NCBI GenBank assembly: GCA_902476645.1
Contig: CABSEG010000010.1
Coordinates: forward strand, 1 to 55,251
Reading direction: 5' to 3'
DNA: 55,251 nt
Origin: an uncultured Lachnospiraceae bacterium
Lineage (GTDB): Bacteria > Bacillota > Clostridia > Lachnospirales > Lachnospiraceae
Shown piece after piece: positions 1 through 8,200 of the stretch. The notes under the pieces are model-generated. The model ran no database searches, was not told where the DNA came from, and was given only the letters and a program-made list of their open reading frames with translations. Within the stretch, counting starts at the first letter, position 1; every line of letters begins with the position of its first letter. A program made the position numbers and the translations under genes.

Positions 1-1
1 C

Positions 2-25
2 CAGCCGCTCCCACCGAAGCGGCTG
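2..25 (-). terminator. possible terminator hairpin after the SpoVAF-like gene
   Basis: CAGCCGCT (2-9) pairs perfectly with AGCGGCTG (18-25) around an 8-nt loop. It lies about 40 bases past the stop of the minus-strand germination gene. The pyrimidine-rich side is on the plus strand, and the minus-strand tail runs off the window, so its direction is uncertain. Confidence 0.35.
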
Positions 26-64
26 CTTCTCTCTTCTTTGTTAATATGTGCTATTTTACACTTT

Positions 65-1480
65 TTATTCATAATCATACTTTATTCTTGTCCGAAACAG
101 CCTGCGGCAAAGCTGTTTTCCGTTAAAAGGAATCAGCGGATACAGATAGCTCTTTCCGGCCACCGTTTTGTTGCAAGCCACAAACAGGATAATCAATCCC
201 ACACCGGCCAAAAAACCATAGAGATGAAACAGCGCCGTCAACACCAAAAGAAGAATACGCATAAACTTTAATGCGTACCCCAGCTCATAGCTGGACTGTG
301 TATAGTTGGCAATGGCCACAAAGGCCATATACAACATGGTTTCCGAGTTAAACCACCCGGAATTTGCCGCAAATTCTCCCAATACCAGGGCCGCAATCAC
401 GCTCAAGGGCGTAGATAACATGGATGGCGTATTGATTGCCGCCAGCTTTAGCCCATCGATGGCCACCTCCAAAATCAAAAGCTGAAAAATCAATGGGATA
501 TTGACTGGCTCCGTCACTTTAATAAAGGAAAGCCACGGAGGAATCCACTGGGGATTTTGCATCAACAGCAGCCAAACCGGGGTCAAAAATAACGTCAGAA
601 AGGCGATCAGATATTTGGTTAGCTTCAGATACGTTCCTGTCACTGGTGAGAAATAAAAATCGTCTGCCTCCTCGATGATGTCAAAAATCGATACCGGAAG
701 CAGCAAAGCCGCCGGAGAGTTGTCCACCAGAATTGCGAGCTTTCCTTCCAGAATACTGGCAGCCGCCGCATCCGGGCGCTCCGTAAACTTAAACTTTGGA
801 AAAGGATTCCACCATTTTCTGCGGTACAGACACTCTGCCAGGCTCTCCTGATTCATGGTCAGCGCATCCACCTTTACAGTTTTTAACCGATCCTTTACCA
901 CCTCCAGGAAATCCTGATCCACCCGGTCTTCCATATAGGTGAGCACCACATCTGTCCTGGAGGTTTCCCCCACATTCATCATCTCCATACACAGTTTAGG
1001 GCTTCTGATTCTCCTTCGAATCAAGGCGGTATTAAACACCACGGTCTCCACAAAACCATCCCTGGAGCCCCGCAGGACTTTGTCCTTCTCCGGCTCGGCC
1101 ACGCTTCGCATCGGATAGGTTCTGCAGTCAATGGCAAAGCATTTGGAATATCCATCGATGAAAAGGCAGAGCACTCCCGAAAGAATGCTTGTGACTATCC
1201 CCTCCTTTTCCTCCAGCAGGTCCACCTCCACATAAGGCATAGAGTCCCTGGAAAGACCGCTGCTATCCTCCGGCAAATCATCCGGGGTAATGGAATAAAA
1301 ATATTCCAGGAGCTTCTCCATAATATCATCTTTCACAAACCCGTCCACAAAATAAATGCATGCCTGCCGGTCAGCCACCAGAGTCATGCGGTAGATGATA
1401 TCAAAATTTTTCTTCACATCCAGGGCTTTGTGAAAATACTGCATATTTTCCTTCAAATCTGAGGATATGTTGGGATCCAT
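65..1480 (-). CDS. spoVAF: SpoVAF/GerA-family spore germination protein
   Basis: A 471-residue protein of the GerA/SpoVAF family, which sits in the inner membrane of the spore and takes part in germination. The N-terminal half is a soluble domain with the family segment LRGSRDGFVET followed by LIRRRIRSPKL. The last ~190 residues form several hydrophobic helices, including TPSMLSTPLSVIAALVLGE and the SYELGYALKFMR segment, which resembles SpoVAF more than true GerAA receptor subunits. The start at 1480 is chosen because AAGGAGGG sits 7 bases upstream; a longer reading from 1519 has no such site. No spoVA genes are adjacent here (the downstream side is cut by the window). The gene is divergent from the PAP2 gene across 94 bp. 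The family assignment is firm; the SpoVAF subtype is likely. Confidence 0.85.
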   Translation of the reverse strand: MDPNISSDLKENMQYFHKALDVKKNFDIIYRMTLVADRQACIYFVDGFVKDDIMEKLLEYFYSITPDDLPEDSSGLSRDSMPYVEVDLLEEKEGIVTSILSGVLCLFIDGYSKCFAIDCRTYPMRSVAEPEKDKVLRGSRDGFVETVVFNTALIRRRIRSPKLCMEMMNVGETSRTDVVLTYMEDRVDQDFLEVVKDRLKTVKVDALTMNQESLAECLYRRKWWNPFPKFKFTERPDAAAASILEGKLAILVDNSPAALLLPVSIFDIIEEADDFYFSPVTGTYLKLTKYLIAFLTLFLTPVWLLLMQNPQWIPPWLSFIKVTEPVNIPLIFQLLILEVAIDGLKLAAINTPSMLSTPLSVIAALVLGEFAANSGWFNSETMLYMAFVAIANYTQSSYELGYALKFMRILLLVLTALFHLYGFLAGVGLIILFVACNKTVAGKSYLYPLIPFNGKQLCRRLFRTRIKYDYE

Positions 1481-1574
1481 AAATACCCTCCTTCCATCTT
1501 TTTCATTTAGCTTTCCCAAAACATTGGAAAATATGTTATACTTTACGATATCGCTTTTCTGTCAGGAGGTTTCT

Positions 1575-2465
1575 ATGGATTTTTTACGATTTCTGGAAGG
1601 CATTCGACTTCCCTATTTAGATTCATTTTTTCAGTGGTGCACCTACCTGGGGCAGGAGTTGCCTATCCTGATTGTCATCTGCGTCCTGTTCTGGTGTGTC
1701 CATAAAGATTTGGCCTATCAAATCGGCCTTTCCTTCTTCTGCGCAGGTCTGCTGCTGCAAAGCTTAAAGATCACCTTTCGTATCGACCGGCCCTGGATCC
1801 TGGACCCGGATTTTCATCCGGTAGCTTCCGCACTGCCAGCCGCCACCGGTTATTCCTTTCCCAGCGGGCATACCCAGTCAGCCACCTCTCTGTTTTCTGT
1901 CCTGGGTCTTCATGCAAAAAAGCGGTGGCTTAAGGTGATCTGTGTCATGCTTTTTTGCCTTGTGGGATTTTCCCGGATGTACCTCGGCGTGCACACCCCA
2001 AAGGATGTGCTGGCTGCCATCGCTGTGGGACTTATCTGCTCTCTGCTGATTCACAGATTTTACAATAGACGCGACGGATCAAAGAAAGAAAACTTCCGGA
2101 TTAGCCTGGCACTTGGCATCCTTTCCCTGGCCGTGATCTGCTATACCCTTCTTCTGATGCGTCTGGGGAAGCTGGATGCCGTCTACGCCAAAGACTGCTG
2201 CAGCGCCTCAGGGGCAGGACTGGGGTTTGCCCTGGGCTGGTATCTGGAGCGAACCTATCTGGATTTCTCTCCCAAAGGCTCCCTGCCCTTTCAGATTCTA
2301 AAATGCATCGTCGGTCTTTTGGGCGCCCTGGCCCTGAAAGAAGGGCTCTCACTCTTACTGGGAGAGGGTATCTTTGCCTGTGTCCTTCAATACTTTCTTC
2401 TGGTATTGTGGGTTCTGGTTCTCTTTCCTTTTTTATTTCAAACGTATCAGAGCCGGAAGTTTTAG
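1575..2465 (+). CDS. PAP2-family membrane phosphatase
   Basis: A 296-residue polytopic membrane protein with the complete phosphatidic acid phosphatase type 2 signature: K65-x6-R72-P73, P96-S-G-H99 and S133-R-x5-H140 followed by D144. In this family the two His and the Arg/Lys residues catalyse dephosphorylation of lipid phosphates or undecaprenyl pyrophosphate at the outer face of the membrane. The hydrophobic C-terminal half adds further helices, as in the Clostridia members annotated as PAP2 proteins. The start is set by AGGAGG at 1564-1569 and ATG at 1575. The gene ends inside its own terminator stem. The substrate cannot be decided from sequence; undecaprenyl pyrophosphate or a phosphatidyl lipid are both possible. 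Confidence 0.88.
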   Translation: MDFLRFLEGIRLPYLDSFFQWCTYLGQELPILIVICVLFWCVHKDLAYQIGLSFFCAGLLLQSLKITFRIDRPWILDPDFHPVASALPAATGYSFPSGHTQSATSLFSVLGLHAKKRWLKVICVMLFCLVGFSRMYLGVHTPKDVLAAIAVGLICSLLIHRFYNRRDGSKKENFRISLALGILSLAVICYTLLLMRLGKLDAVYAKDCCSASGAGLGFALGWYLERTYLDFSPKGSLPFQILKCIVGLLGALALKEGLSLLLGEGIFACVLQYFLLVLWVLVLFPFLFQTYQSRKF

Positions 2466-2475
2466 CTTCCGGCTC
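2450..2475 (+). terminator. intrinsic terminator of the PAP2 gene
   Basis: GAGCCGGAAG (2450-2459) pairs over 10 bp with CTTCCGGCTC (2466-2475); the loop contains the stop codon, and CGTTTTCTT follows on the plus strand. The convergent DegV gene stops at 2483, so it may also use the hairpin, but there is no T-run on that side. Confidence 0.8.
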
Positions 2476-2482
2476 CGTTTTC

Positions 2483-3355
2483 TTACCTTACATCTCCCAA
2501 GTAAAACAGCGCCACGGTCCCGGGGCCGGAATGGGCGCCTATAGTGGGTCCCACATGATTGATTAAAAAGTGTTCAAATCCCAATCTCTGTTTCACCAGA
2601 TCCGCCACAAAACGGGCATCCTCTATACAGTCACCATGACTGATAAAGATCCAGTCATTCTTGTCCCTCCAGCTTCCAATCTGACGCTCCATACTGTCCA
2701 CCAACTGAATCAGAGACTTCTTTCTGCCTCTGGCTTTGGACACCGGAATCAGATGTCCCTCATTGTCCACGTGCAGTACCGGCTTGATATTAATCATCGT
2801 TCCCACAACTGCCGTCATTCTGGAGACCCTGCCTCCCCGATATAAATGGAACAGATCATCCACAGTAAAATTGTGAACCAGATTTAACTTGTGGGCTTCC
2901 AGCCACTCTGCCAGCTCTTCAAATCCCATCCCCTCTTTTTGCAATTTCAGGGCATGGTGAACCAAAAGTCCCTCCCCCAGGGACGCGCAGAGAGAGTCGA
3001 TCACACGTATATGGCAATCAGGCCTTTCCTCCATCAGCTCCTCCGCCGCGATCCTGGCACTGTTGCTGCTTCCGCTCAGGCCACTGGAAAAAGCGATGTG
3101 CAGGATGTTTTTTCCTCCCTTTTCCAGAAATTTTTTAAATTCTTTCTTTGCCTCCTGGGGATTGACTTGGGAAGTGGTAGGCATGGAACCCGCTCTCATC
3201 TTTGCGTAAAACGCTTCGCAGGAAAGTCCGTTTTCCCTGTTATAAGTCTTCCCATCTATAGTATAGGTCAGCGACATGACTCCAAGACCATGTTCTTTTA
3301 TATAATCATCTGGCAAATCTGCGGTATTGTCAGTGGTAATGATGTAATCACTCAT
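2483..3355 (-). CDS. DegV family fatty-acid-binding protein
   Basis: A 290-residue DegV-fold protein. It begins with the typical strand and TDNTADLP segment (the family usually reads TDSTADL), then SLTYTIDGKTY, TSQVNP, FSSGLSGSSNSA and the C-terminal GPTIGAHSGPGTVALF. DegV/FakB proteins bind a fatty acid; some present it to the kinase FakA for phosphorylation and entry into phospholipid synthesis. No FakA gene is in this window. The start at 3355 follows a GGGAGGGAG ribosome binding site; an upstream in-frame ATG lies before that site. A good sigma-A promoter lies just upstream. Whether it acts as a FakB cannot be settled from sequence alone. Confidence 0.93.
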   Translation of the reverse strand: MSDYIITTDNTADLPDDYIKEHGLGVMSLTYTIDGKTYNRENGLSCEAFYAKMRAGSMPTTSQVNPQEAKKEFKKFLEKGGKNILHIAFSSGLSGSSNSARIAAEELMEERPDCHIRVIDSLCASLGEGLLVHHALKLQKEGMGFEELAEWLEAHKLNLVHNFTVDDLFHLYRGGRVSRMTAVVGTMINIKPVLHVDNEGHLIPVSKARGRKKSLIQLVDSMERQIGSWRDKNDWIFISHGDCIEDARFVADLVKQRLGFEHFLINHVGPTIGAHSGPGTVALFYLGDVR

Positions 3356-3384
3356 CCTTCTCCCTCCCTGTATCATTATTTTTT

Positions 3385-3413
3385 ATCATAACACTTTTCC
3401 CGGTTTTTCGCAA
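3385..3413 (-). promoter_or_regulatory. sigma-A promoter of the DegV gene
   Basis: On the minus strand TTGCGA (3408-3413) and TATGAT (3385-3390) are separated by exactly 17 bases, about 30 bp upstream of the chosen start codon. Confidence 0.65.
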
Positions 3414-3536
3414 CGAGGAAACCCTCCTTGAAAGACCTGTCTGAAAGCTTTTCTCAAAAATATGCCTCAATTTTCATGCATAGAACCATCCGGTACAAAA
3501 TAGAATGTAGTAAACCGATGGTAAGGAGGACAATGG

Positions 3537-4001
3537 ATGGGTTCTAAAACAAAAATCATGGTGTTTCGCATGAGAGAATTGATTTACACCGGAGTCTTTG
3601 CTGTTCTGGGTATCCTTTTGATTATCCTGATGGTTTTGATGTTCCGGCCAAAAGGCGATGCCGAAAAGGGTTCAGCCTCACAAGATGCCACAAGCACCCT
3701 AAAGTACACGGCAGGCGTCTACACCACCCCGATTACCCTCGGTGAAAATGCCATCGACGTGGAAGTAACGGTGGATGCCCAAAGCATTCAGTCCATCCGC
3801 CTTGTAAACTTAAGTGAGTCCGTCACCACCATGTATCCGCTGGTGGAGCCGGCCCTGGAAGAGCTGGCTGAACAGGTCTGTGAAAAACAGTCCACTGAAA
3901 ACATCAGCTATTCCGAAGACAGCAAATATACTTCTATGCTTCTGCTAAAAGCGATCGATGAAGCTCTGCAAATGGCAGAGGGAGACATTACCTCCGATTA
4001 A
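3537..4001 (+). CDS. small membrane-anchored protein, FMN-binding-like
   Basis: A 154-residue protein with one N-terminal transmembrane helix (about residues 14-36, very rich in I, L, V and M), a short polar linker and an extracytoplasmic domain of ~100 residues. That domain has the pattern YTAGVYTTPITLGENAIDVE followed by two strands and SKYTSMLLLKAIDEAL. It resembles the small FMN-binding-like domain proteins found across Lachnospiraceae, but the flavin-attachment Thr motif is not obvious, so flavin binding is not claimed. AAGGAGG at 3523-3529 is 7 bases before ATG 3537; an earlier ATG at 3533 is out of frame and stops after four codons. It is monocistronic. Function unknown. Confidence 0.75.
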   Translation: MGSKTKIMVFRMRELIYTGVFAVLGILLIILMVLMFRPKGDAEKGSASQDATSTLKYTAGVYTTPITLGENAIDVEVTVDAQSIQSIRLVNLSESVTTMYPLVEPALEELAEQVCEKQSTENISYSEDSKYTSMLLLKAIDEALQMAEGDITSD

Positions 4002-4034
4002 TTTGTGAATAATGTTTACTCTTTATTCACAAAT
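4001..4034 (+). terminator. 12-bp perfect inverted repeat after the small membrane protein gene
   Basis: ATTTGTGAATAA (4001-4012) and TTATTCACAAAT (4023-4034) are perfect complements around a 10-nt loop and start at the last base of the stop codon. There is no T-run, so it is either a weak terminator, an mRNA 3-prime stabiliser, or an operator for what follows. Confidence 0.5.
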
Positions 4035-4073
4035 CCTTCAAGACTCCAACATAAAACATTCATATCTCTTCGC

Positions 4074-4169
4074 TATACTAACATCATAGCAACCGCAATC
4101 TTTTTTAATCACATATTTTTTCTTTTTCATAACTTGACCGGTACACGAATGTACCGGTCCTCCTTTTGT
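4074..4169 (+). ncRNA. candidate small RNA, copy 1
   Basis: This convergent intergenic stretch has no ORF. In order it holds a TATACT hexamer (4074-4079), ATCAT, CAATCT, the 11-mer CTTTTTCATAA (4122-4132), a perfect 10-bp stem GACCGGTACA/TGTACCGGTC (4136-4159) with a CGAA tetraloop, then CTCCTTTTGTC. The same ordered blocks recur near 50631-50750 around a stem of different sequence. The conserved flanks with a compensating stem suggest a transcribed RNA on the plus strand, with a CCTCC segment able to pair with Shine-Dalgarno sequences. The -35 region is weak. A plain terminator shared by the two neighbouring genes is the alternative. Confidence 0.45.
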
Positions 4170-4190
4170 CTGGCTATCTGATCAGCGCCC

Positions 4191-5102
4191 TTATTTTACT
4201 CTCACGGTAAGTTTCGCTCTCTTATTATTGACTGTCCGCACGGTGATGACCGTCTTTCCTTTCTTTTTGGCTGTTACCACTCCCTTGGAATTTACAGAGG
4301 CCACTGCCTTTTTGCCAGACCGATATCTGAGCTTTGTATAGACCGTGGCAGGTGTAATCGAAGCCCTGATCCGATAGGTTTTTCCCTTCTTCAGGGTTAT
4401 CTTCTTTTTCTTCAGCGTCAGCTTCTCAGGCTTTTCCAGATAGGAACGGTTCAAATCACAAGCCCCGCTTATACCGGATACGGTTCCGGCGTTGTCATAC
4501 TGCCACATATAACAAACACCTGAAAATCCCGGCTTATTCACGCCGTAATCTGCCACCCAAACCGGGATACCGGAAAGCTTGTTCCAATTAAAATAGGTAT
4601 TCAGATAGTAAGAAGAAGAATAAATCATGGGCGTATACCCTGCGCTTTTTATTTTGTTGCAAAAGGCCTTGGCCATAGCGGTGGTATTCTTCTTTCCATT
4701 GACAAAATTACCCGGCATTTCCATATCATAGGCCACAGGGTAGTCCAGCTGTCTGCCGTTTAGGATTTTCAGACAATACGCCGCTTCTCTCCTGGCGTCC
4801 GCCACAGTCCTGCAGCAGCAGACATGATAGGCTCCCACCTTCAGTCCGGCAGCCTTAGCTCCCTGATAGTTCGCCTCAAACTGTTCATCCACATCTTCCA
4901 TGAATACTTCCGGTTCCTGGCCGTCCCCGATCTTTATCATTGCGTATGTATAACCCTGGGCCTTTACTTTCTCCCAGTCCACCACTCCGTTATACTCGGA
5001 CACATCGATTCCCTTGACGGCCTTGGCCGCGCCAGCGCTCATAGGGACGCAAAAGAACAGCGCACACAGCAAGAGCAAACCGGCATATCTCCATTTTTTC
5101 AT
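4191..5102 (-). CDS. secreted GH25 lysozyme with C-terminal Ig-like (Big2) domain
   Basis: A 303-residue secreted muramidase. Residues 1-25 are a signal peptide ending GAAKA. A GH25 catalytic domain follows (about 28-215), with Asp33 in GIDVSEYNG and the DxE pair Asp126/Glu128 in AYDMEMP that hydrolyses the MurNAc-GlcNAc bond. The C-terminal ~80 residues form a lysine-rich bacterial Ig-like domain, probably a wall-binding module. AAGGAGG precedes the ATG. The run of three Cys at 95-97 is unusual. There are no phage genes near it, so it is more likely a housekeeping or defensive wall hydrolase than an endolysin. It is separated from the glycosidase locus by a hairpin. Confidence 0.92.
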   Translation of the reverse strand: MKKWRYAGLLLLCALFFCVPMSAGAAKAVKGIDVSEYNGVVDWEKVKAQGYTYAMIKIGDGQEPEVFMEDVDEQFEANYQGAKAAGLKVGAYHVCCCRTVADARREAAYCLKILNGRQLDYPVAYDMEMPGNFVNGKKNTTAMAKAFCNKIKSAGYTPMIYSSSYYLNTYFNWNKLSGIPVWVADYGVNKPGFSGVCYMWQYDNAGTVSGISGACDLNRSYLEKPEKLTLKKKKITLKKGKTYRIRASITPATVYTKLRYRSGKKAVASVNSKGVVTAKKKGKTVITVRTVNNKRAKLTVRVK

Positions 5103-5236
5103 ACAAAACCTCCTTCAGCACAAACATATTTACGCCTGCTTTCTCTGTTATCCTAACGCCAAGGGACTGCTTCGTCAAGACCTGTTGCGGAATCTCTTTT
5201 GTCACAAAGACGCCTGACAAGTATTTATGCCGCAGA

Positions 5237-5266
5237 CAGGGCGGGGAACTTAGCTTCCCCGCCCTG
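5237..5266 (-). terminator. strong hairpin after the first GH3 gene
   Basis: CAGGGCGGGGAA (5237-5248) pairs with TTCCCCGCCCTG (5255-5266), a 12-bp GC-rich stem with a 6-nt loop, 33 bases past the stop of the minus-strand GH3 gene. The minus-strand tail is not T-rich, so it may act mainly as an mRNA 3-prime end or an inefficient terminator. Confidence 0.6.
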
Positions 5267-5299
5267 CTTATCTGTTACCTTCTGCCTATTTTACAGCAA

Positions 5300-8200
5300 T
5301 TAAAATGCTGCGATCTTTTCTGCGGAATACTGAAGAATCAAAACTGCATCCTTGGTATCGGCAACTCCGTCGCCGTTTACATCTGCGCCATCCAACTGCT
5401 CTGCATCCAGATCAGACAGCTCCGCGTTGTATCTGAGAAGTTCCGCAGAGTCGTTGGTATCCACCTTACCGTCTCTGTCCACATCACCTCTTAAACGAGC
5501 CTGAACAACCACGTTTGTCAGTTCCTCTGTGGCTGCGCTGACTTCTGTCTGGGTAGCATCGGCATCGTTGTAAACCGCCTCTGCCGCTGCCAGAGCGTCG
5601 GCCAGGCCACGGATACTGGACTCTGTATAGCTGGAAGCATCTGCCAGAATCTCGTTTGCTTTATCGATCATGGCACTTAAGGCTGCCTTATTGCCTTTCA
5701 TCACAAGTCCGCGAATTGCTGTGGAAATCTGGCTGTAGGCATTGGCCAAAGCATCTTCTCCTCTGTCAGCATCGGCCACCACTTCCCTGGCCTCCTGGAT
5801 TGCTGCTTCCAGAGCCGCCCAACTCTCAGAGGTATATTTGTCTGCATTCAGGCCTTCCACTGCTGCAATCAGGCTCTCTAAGGACTCCACATCCGCAAAT
5901 TTGACTACCTGAACAATGGCGTCAATCACATCGCTGGTCATCTGGTTTACCGCATCCTGAGTAGCCCCTGCGTTTGCCAGAAGTTCCTTGGCGCTTTCGA
6001 TTACTGCTTTCAAAGCTCCCAGACTTTCATCCTCATAGTTCTGTGCTGCTGCCAGTATGGCCTCTGCCGTATCTACCGCTACCTGCAGATGTGTCTTTTG
6101 CACACCATACTCCAGACCGCCGAAAGCAGTTACCAGATTTGCAATGGCTGCATCCCGGTCTGCCTGGGTTGCCGCAACATCTGCATCCACCGCCTTAGCT
6201 GCTTCAATGGCATCCGCAAGAACACCCCAGCTCTCTGCCGTATAGTCTTCCTGAGATAAGTTTTCCATAAAGCGAATCCAGTTTCCAAGATCCTTCGGAT
6301 CCTTTGTCTGATCCGCCAACCATTCCATAATGGTCACTCCGTCTTCCTCGCACTTGTTGTTCAGCGTGTACAGCCATGACCAGTGGCCGTTATACTGATA
6401 TCCGTCGTAATTTCCTGAGGTGTCATGTACATCCTCGAAGAAGGAGAAGTGTACATTGGAAGCTCCCATCTGCTCCAGTCTCTCCACTGTTGCTACCGTA
6501 TGTGCCTGCGGGTTTACAGTGGGATCATTGGCAGCATGGGTAAACCAGATCGGCATATCCTTAATAGACTCCAGCATCTCATCGGTAATCCACGCATCCG
6601 TGTAGGCTTCACAGATCGGGAACGCTGCTGTAAAGTAATCCGGATAGGTCATGATCATGTTCATCGTCATATATCCGCCGTTGGAGCATCCGCCAAGATA
6701 GATCCTATTGGTATCAATATCGTCGTTGGAATCCACATAATCGCGGATCAAATCCATCAGAGTCTCTGTATAGATGGAAGTTCCGTCCTGAGTATAACCT
6801 GATCCGTCATCCATCCACATGCTGGGGGACTGAGGCGTCAATACGTATGCACCTCCAAAGATATCCTGGATATCGCTCTTAACCAGATTCAATACCGGAT
6901 TTCCAAAGAGTACCACATCCGGGTCTGTTCCGCCCTCACCAGCTCCATGCAGCCAGATGATCAGCGGATTCTTTCCATTGTCCTCTGCCGGCGCATAGGA
7001 TGCATAGGAAAGAGTAATGTCATTGGAAGTAAAGGTATCCTTCTCAAAATCCTCTGCCAGAGGTTTGATCATATCTGCGGCTGTCAGCTCAATATTCAGG
7101 CTTGTGATCTCCTCGTCTCCGGCCGTCAGCGTATTGCCTTCCGTCAGGGTGATGGCATTGGTATACGGATCTGCCCATACGTTGAAGCCTGCCATAAAAT
7201 CATAGAAGAATGGATTGCTCACTGCATCGTCCGGATGTACGCTCATCTCCAGAGTCACATACGCGGAATCTGTCTCCACCTGATTTCCCTGGCTGTCGCT
7301 TACATAAGCGTCTGTGATGGTTCTGTTTCCGGATGTAATCATTCCAAAGAAGCCTTCCTTTTCCACTGCTACCTGGAATTTCTCTGGTGATACGCTTCCT
7401 GCGTTGACAGTCTTATCCAGGTTCAGAATGATCTTTGTCACGCCGGGACCCCAGTCAAATCCTTCCACCAGCATGGTGTAGGAACCGGATGCCGTCACCT
7501 CTTCGGAGGTTCCGCGGTCAAAGGCCAATGTATGCATCTTCATATAGCACAGGTTCTTGGTCAGATTCCGGAGAGCTGTTCCAAATCCTGCTGGATCGTT
7601 CTCATAATATCCTTTCAGCTGCTCCAATACACCAGGATACAGCCACCCGTCCATAAAGTCGGGAGAGAGAATCGTATCATTGCCTGCGTAGATAGCGATG
7701 GCATGTCCGAAGTAACCTTCCATAGTTCCAGACCAGTTCTGGGTGTAATCGGATACCACAAATCCCTTGAATCCCCATTCACCCCGGAGCAAATCGGTCA
7801 ATAAAGCCTTGCTGCCGCCGGCCCAGGTTGCCCCGATTCTGTTAAAGGAGGACATAATGCCCATGGCATTTCCTTCCTTTACGCCGATCTCAAAGGGCTC
7901 CAGATAGATCTCTCGCATAGCCTGCTCCCCAATCCAGGTATAAAGCCGCTCTCTTCCCTGCTCCTGATCATTTACGGCAAAGTGCTTTAAGGTTACGATC
8001 AGTCCCTGAGACTGGGCTCCTCTTGTTACGCCTGCCGCCATCTTTCCACTCAGCAGAGGGTCTTCTGAGTAATATTCAAAATTTCTTCCACCTCTTGGGC
8101 TTCTGTGAATATTTAAGCCAGGCGCATACCACACATTGGTTCCCATAGCTTTTGCTTCCACGCCTACTGCCTGACCCATGGCTTCTGCCAGTTCATCGTT

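Noticed and set aside
4191..5102. GH25 gene as a prophage endolysin
   Set aside because: It has a normal signal peptide and Ig-like tail, and no holin, portal, terminase or integrase gene is anywhere in the window.
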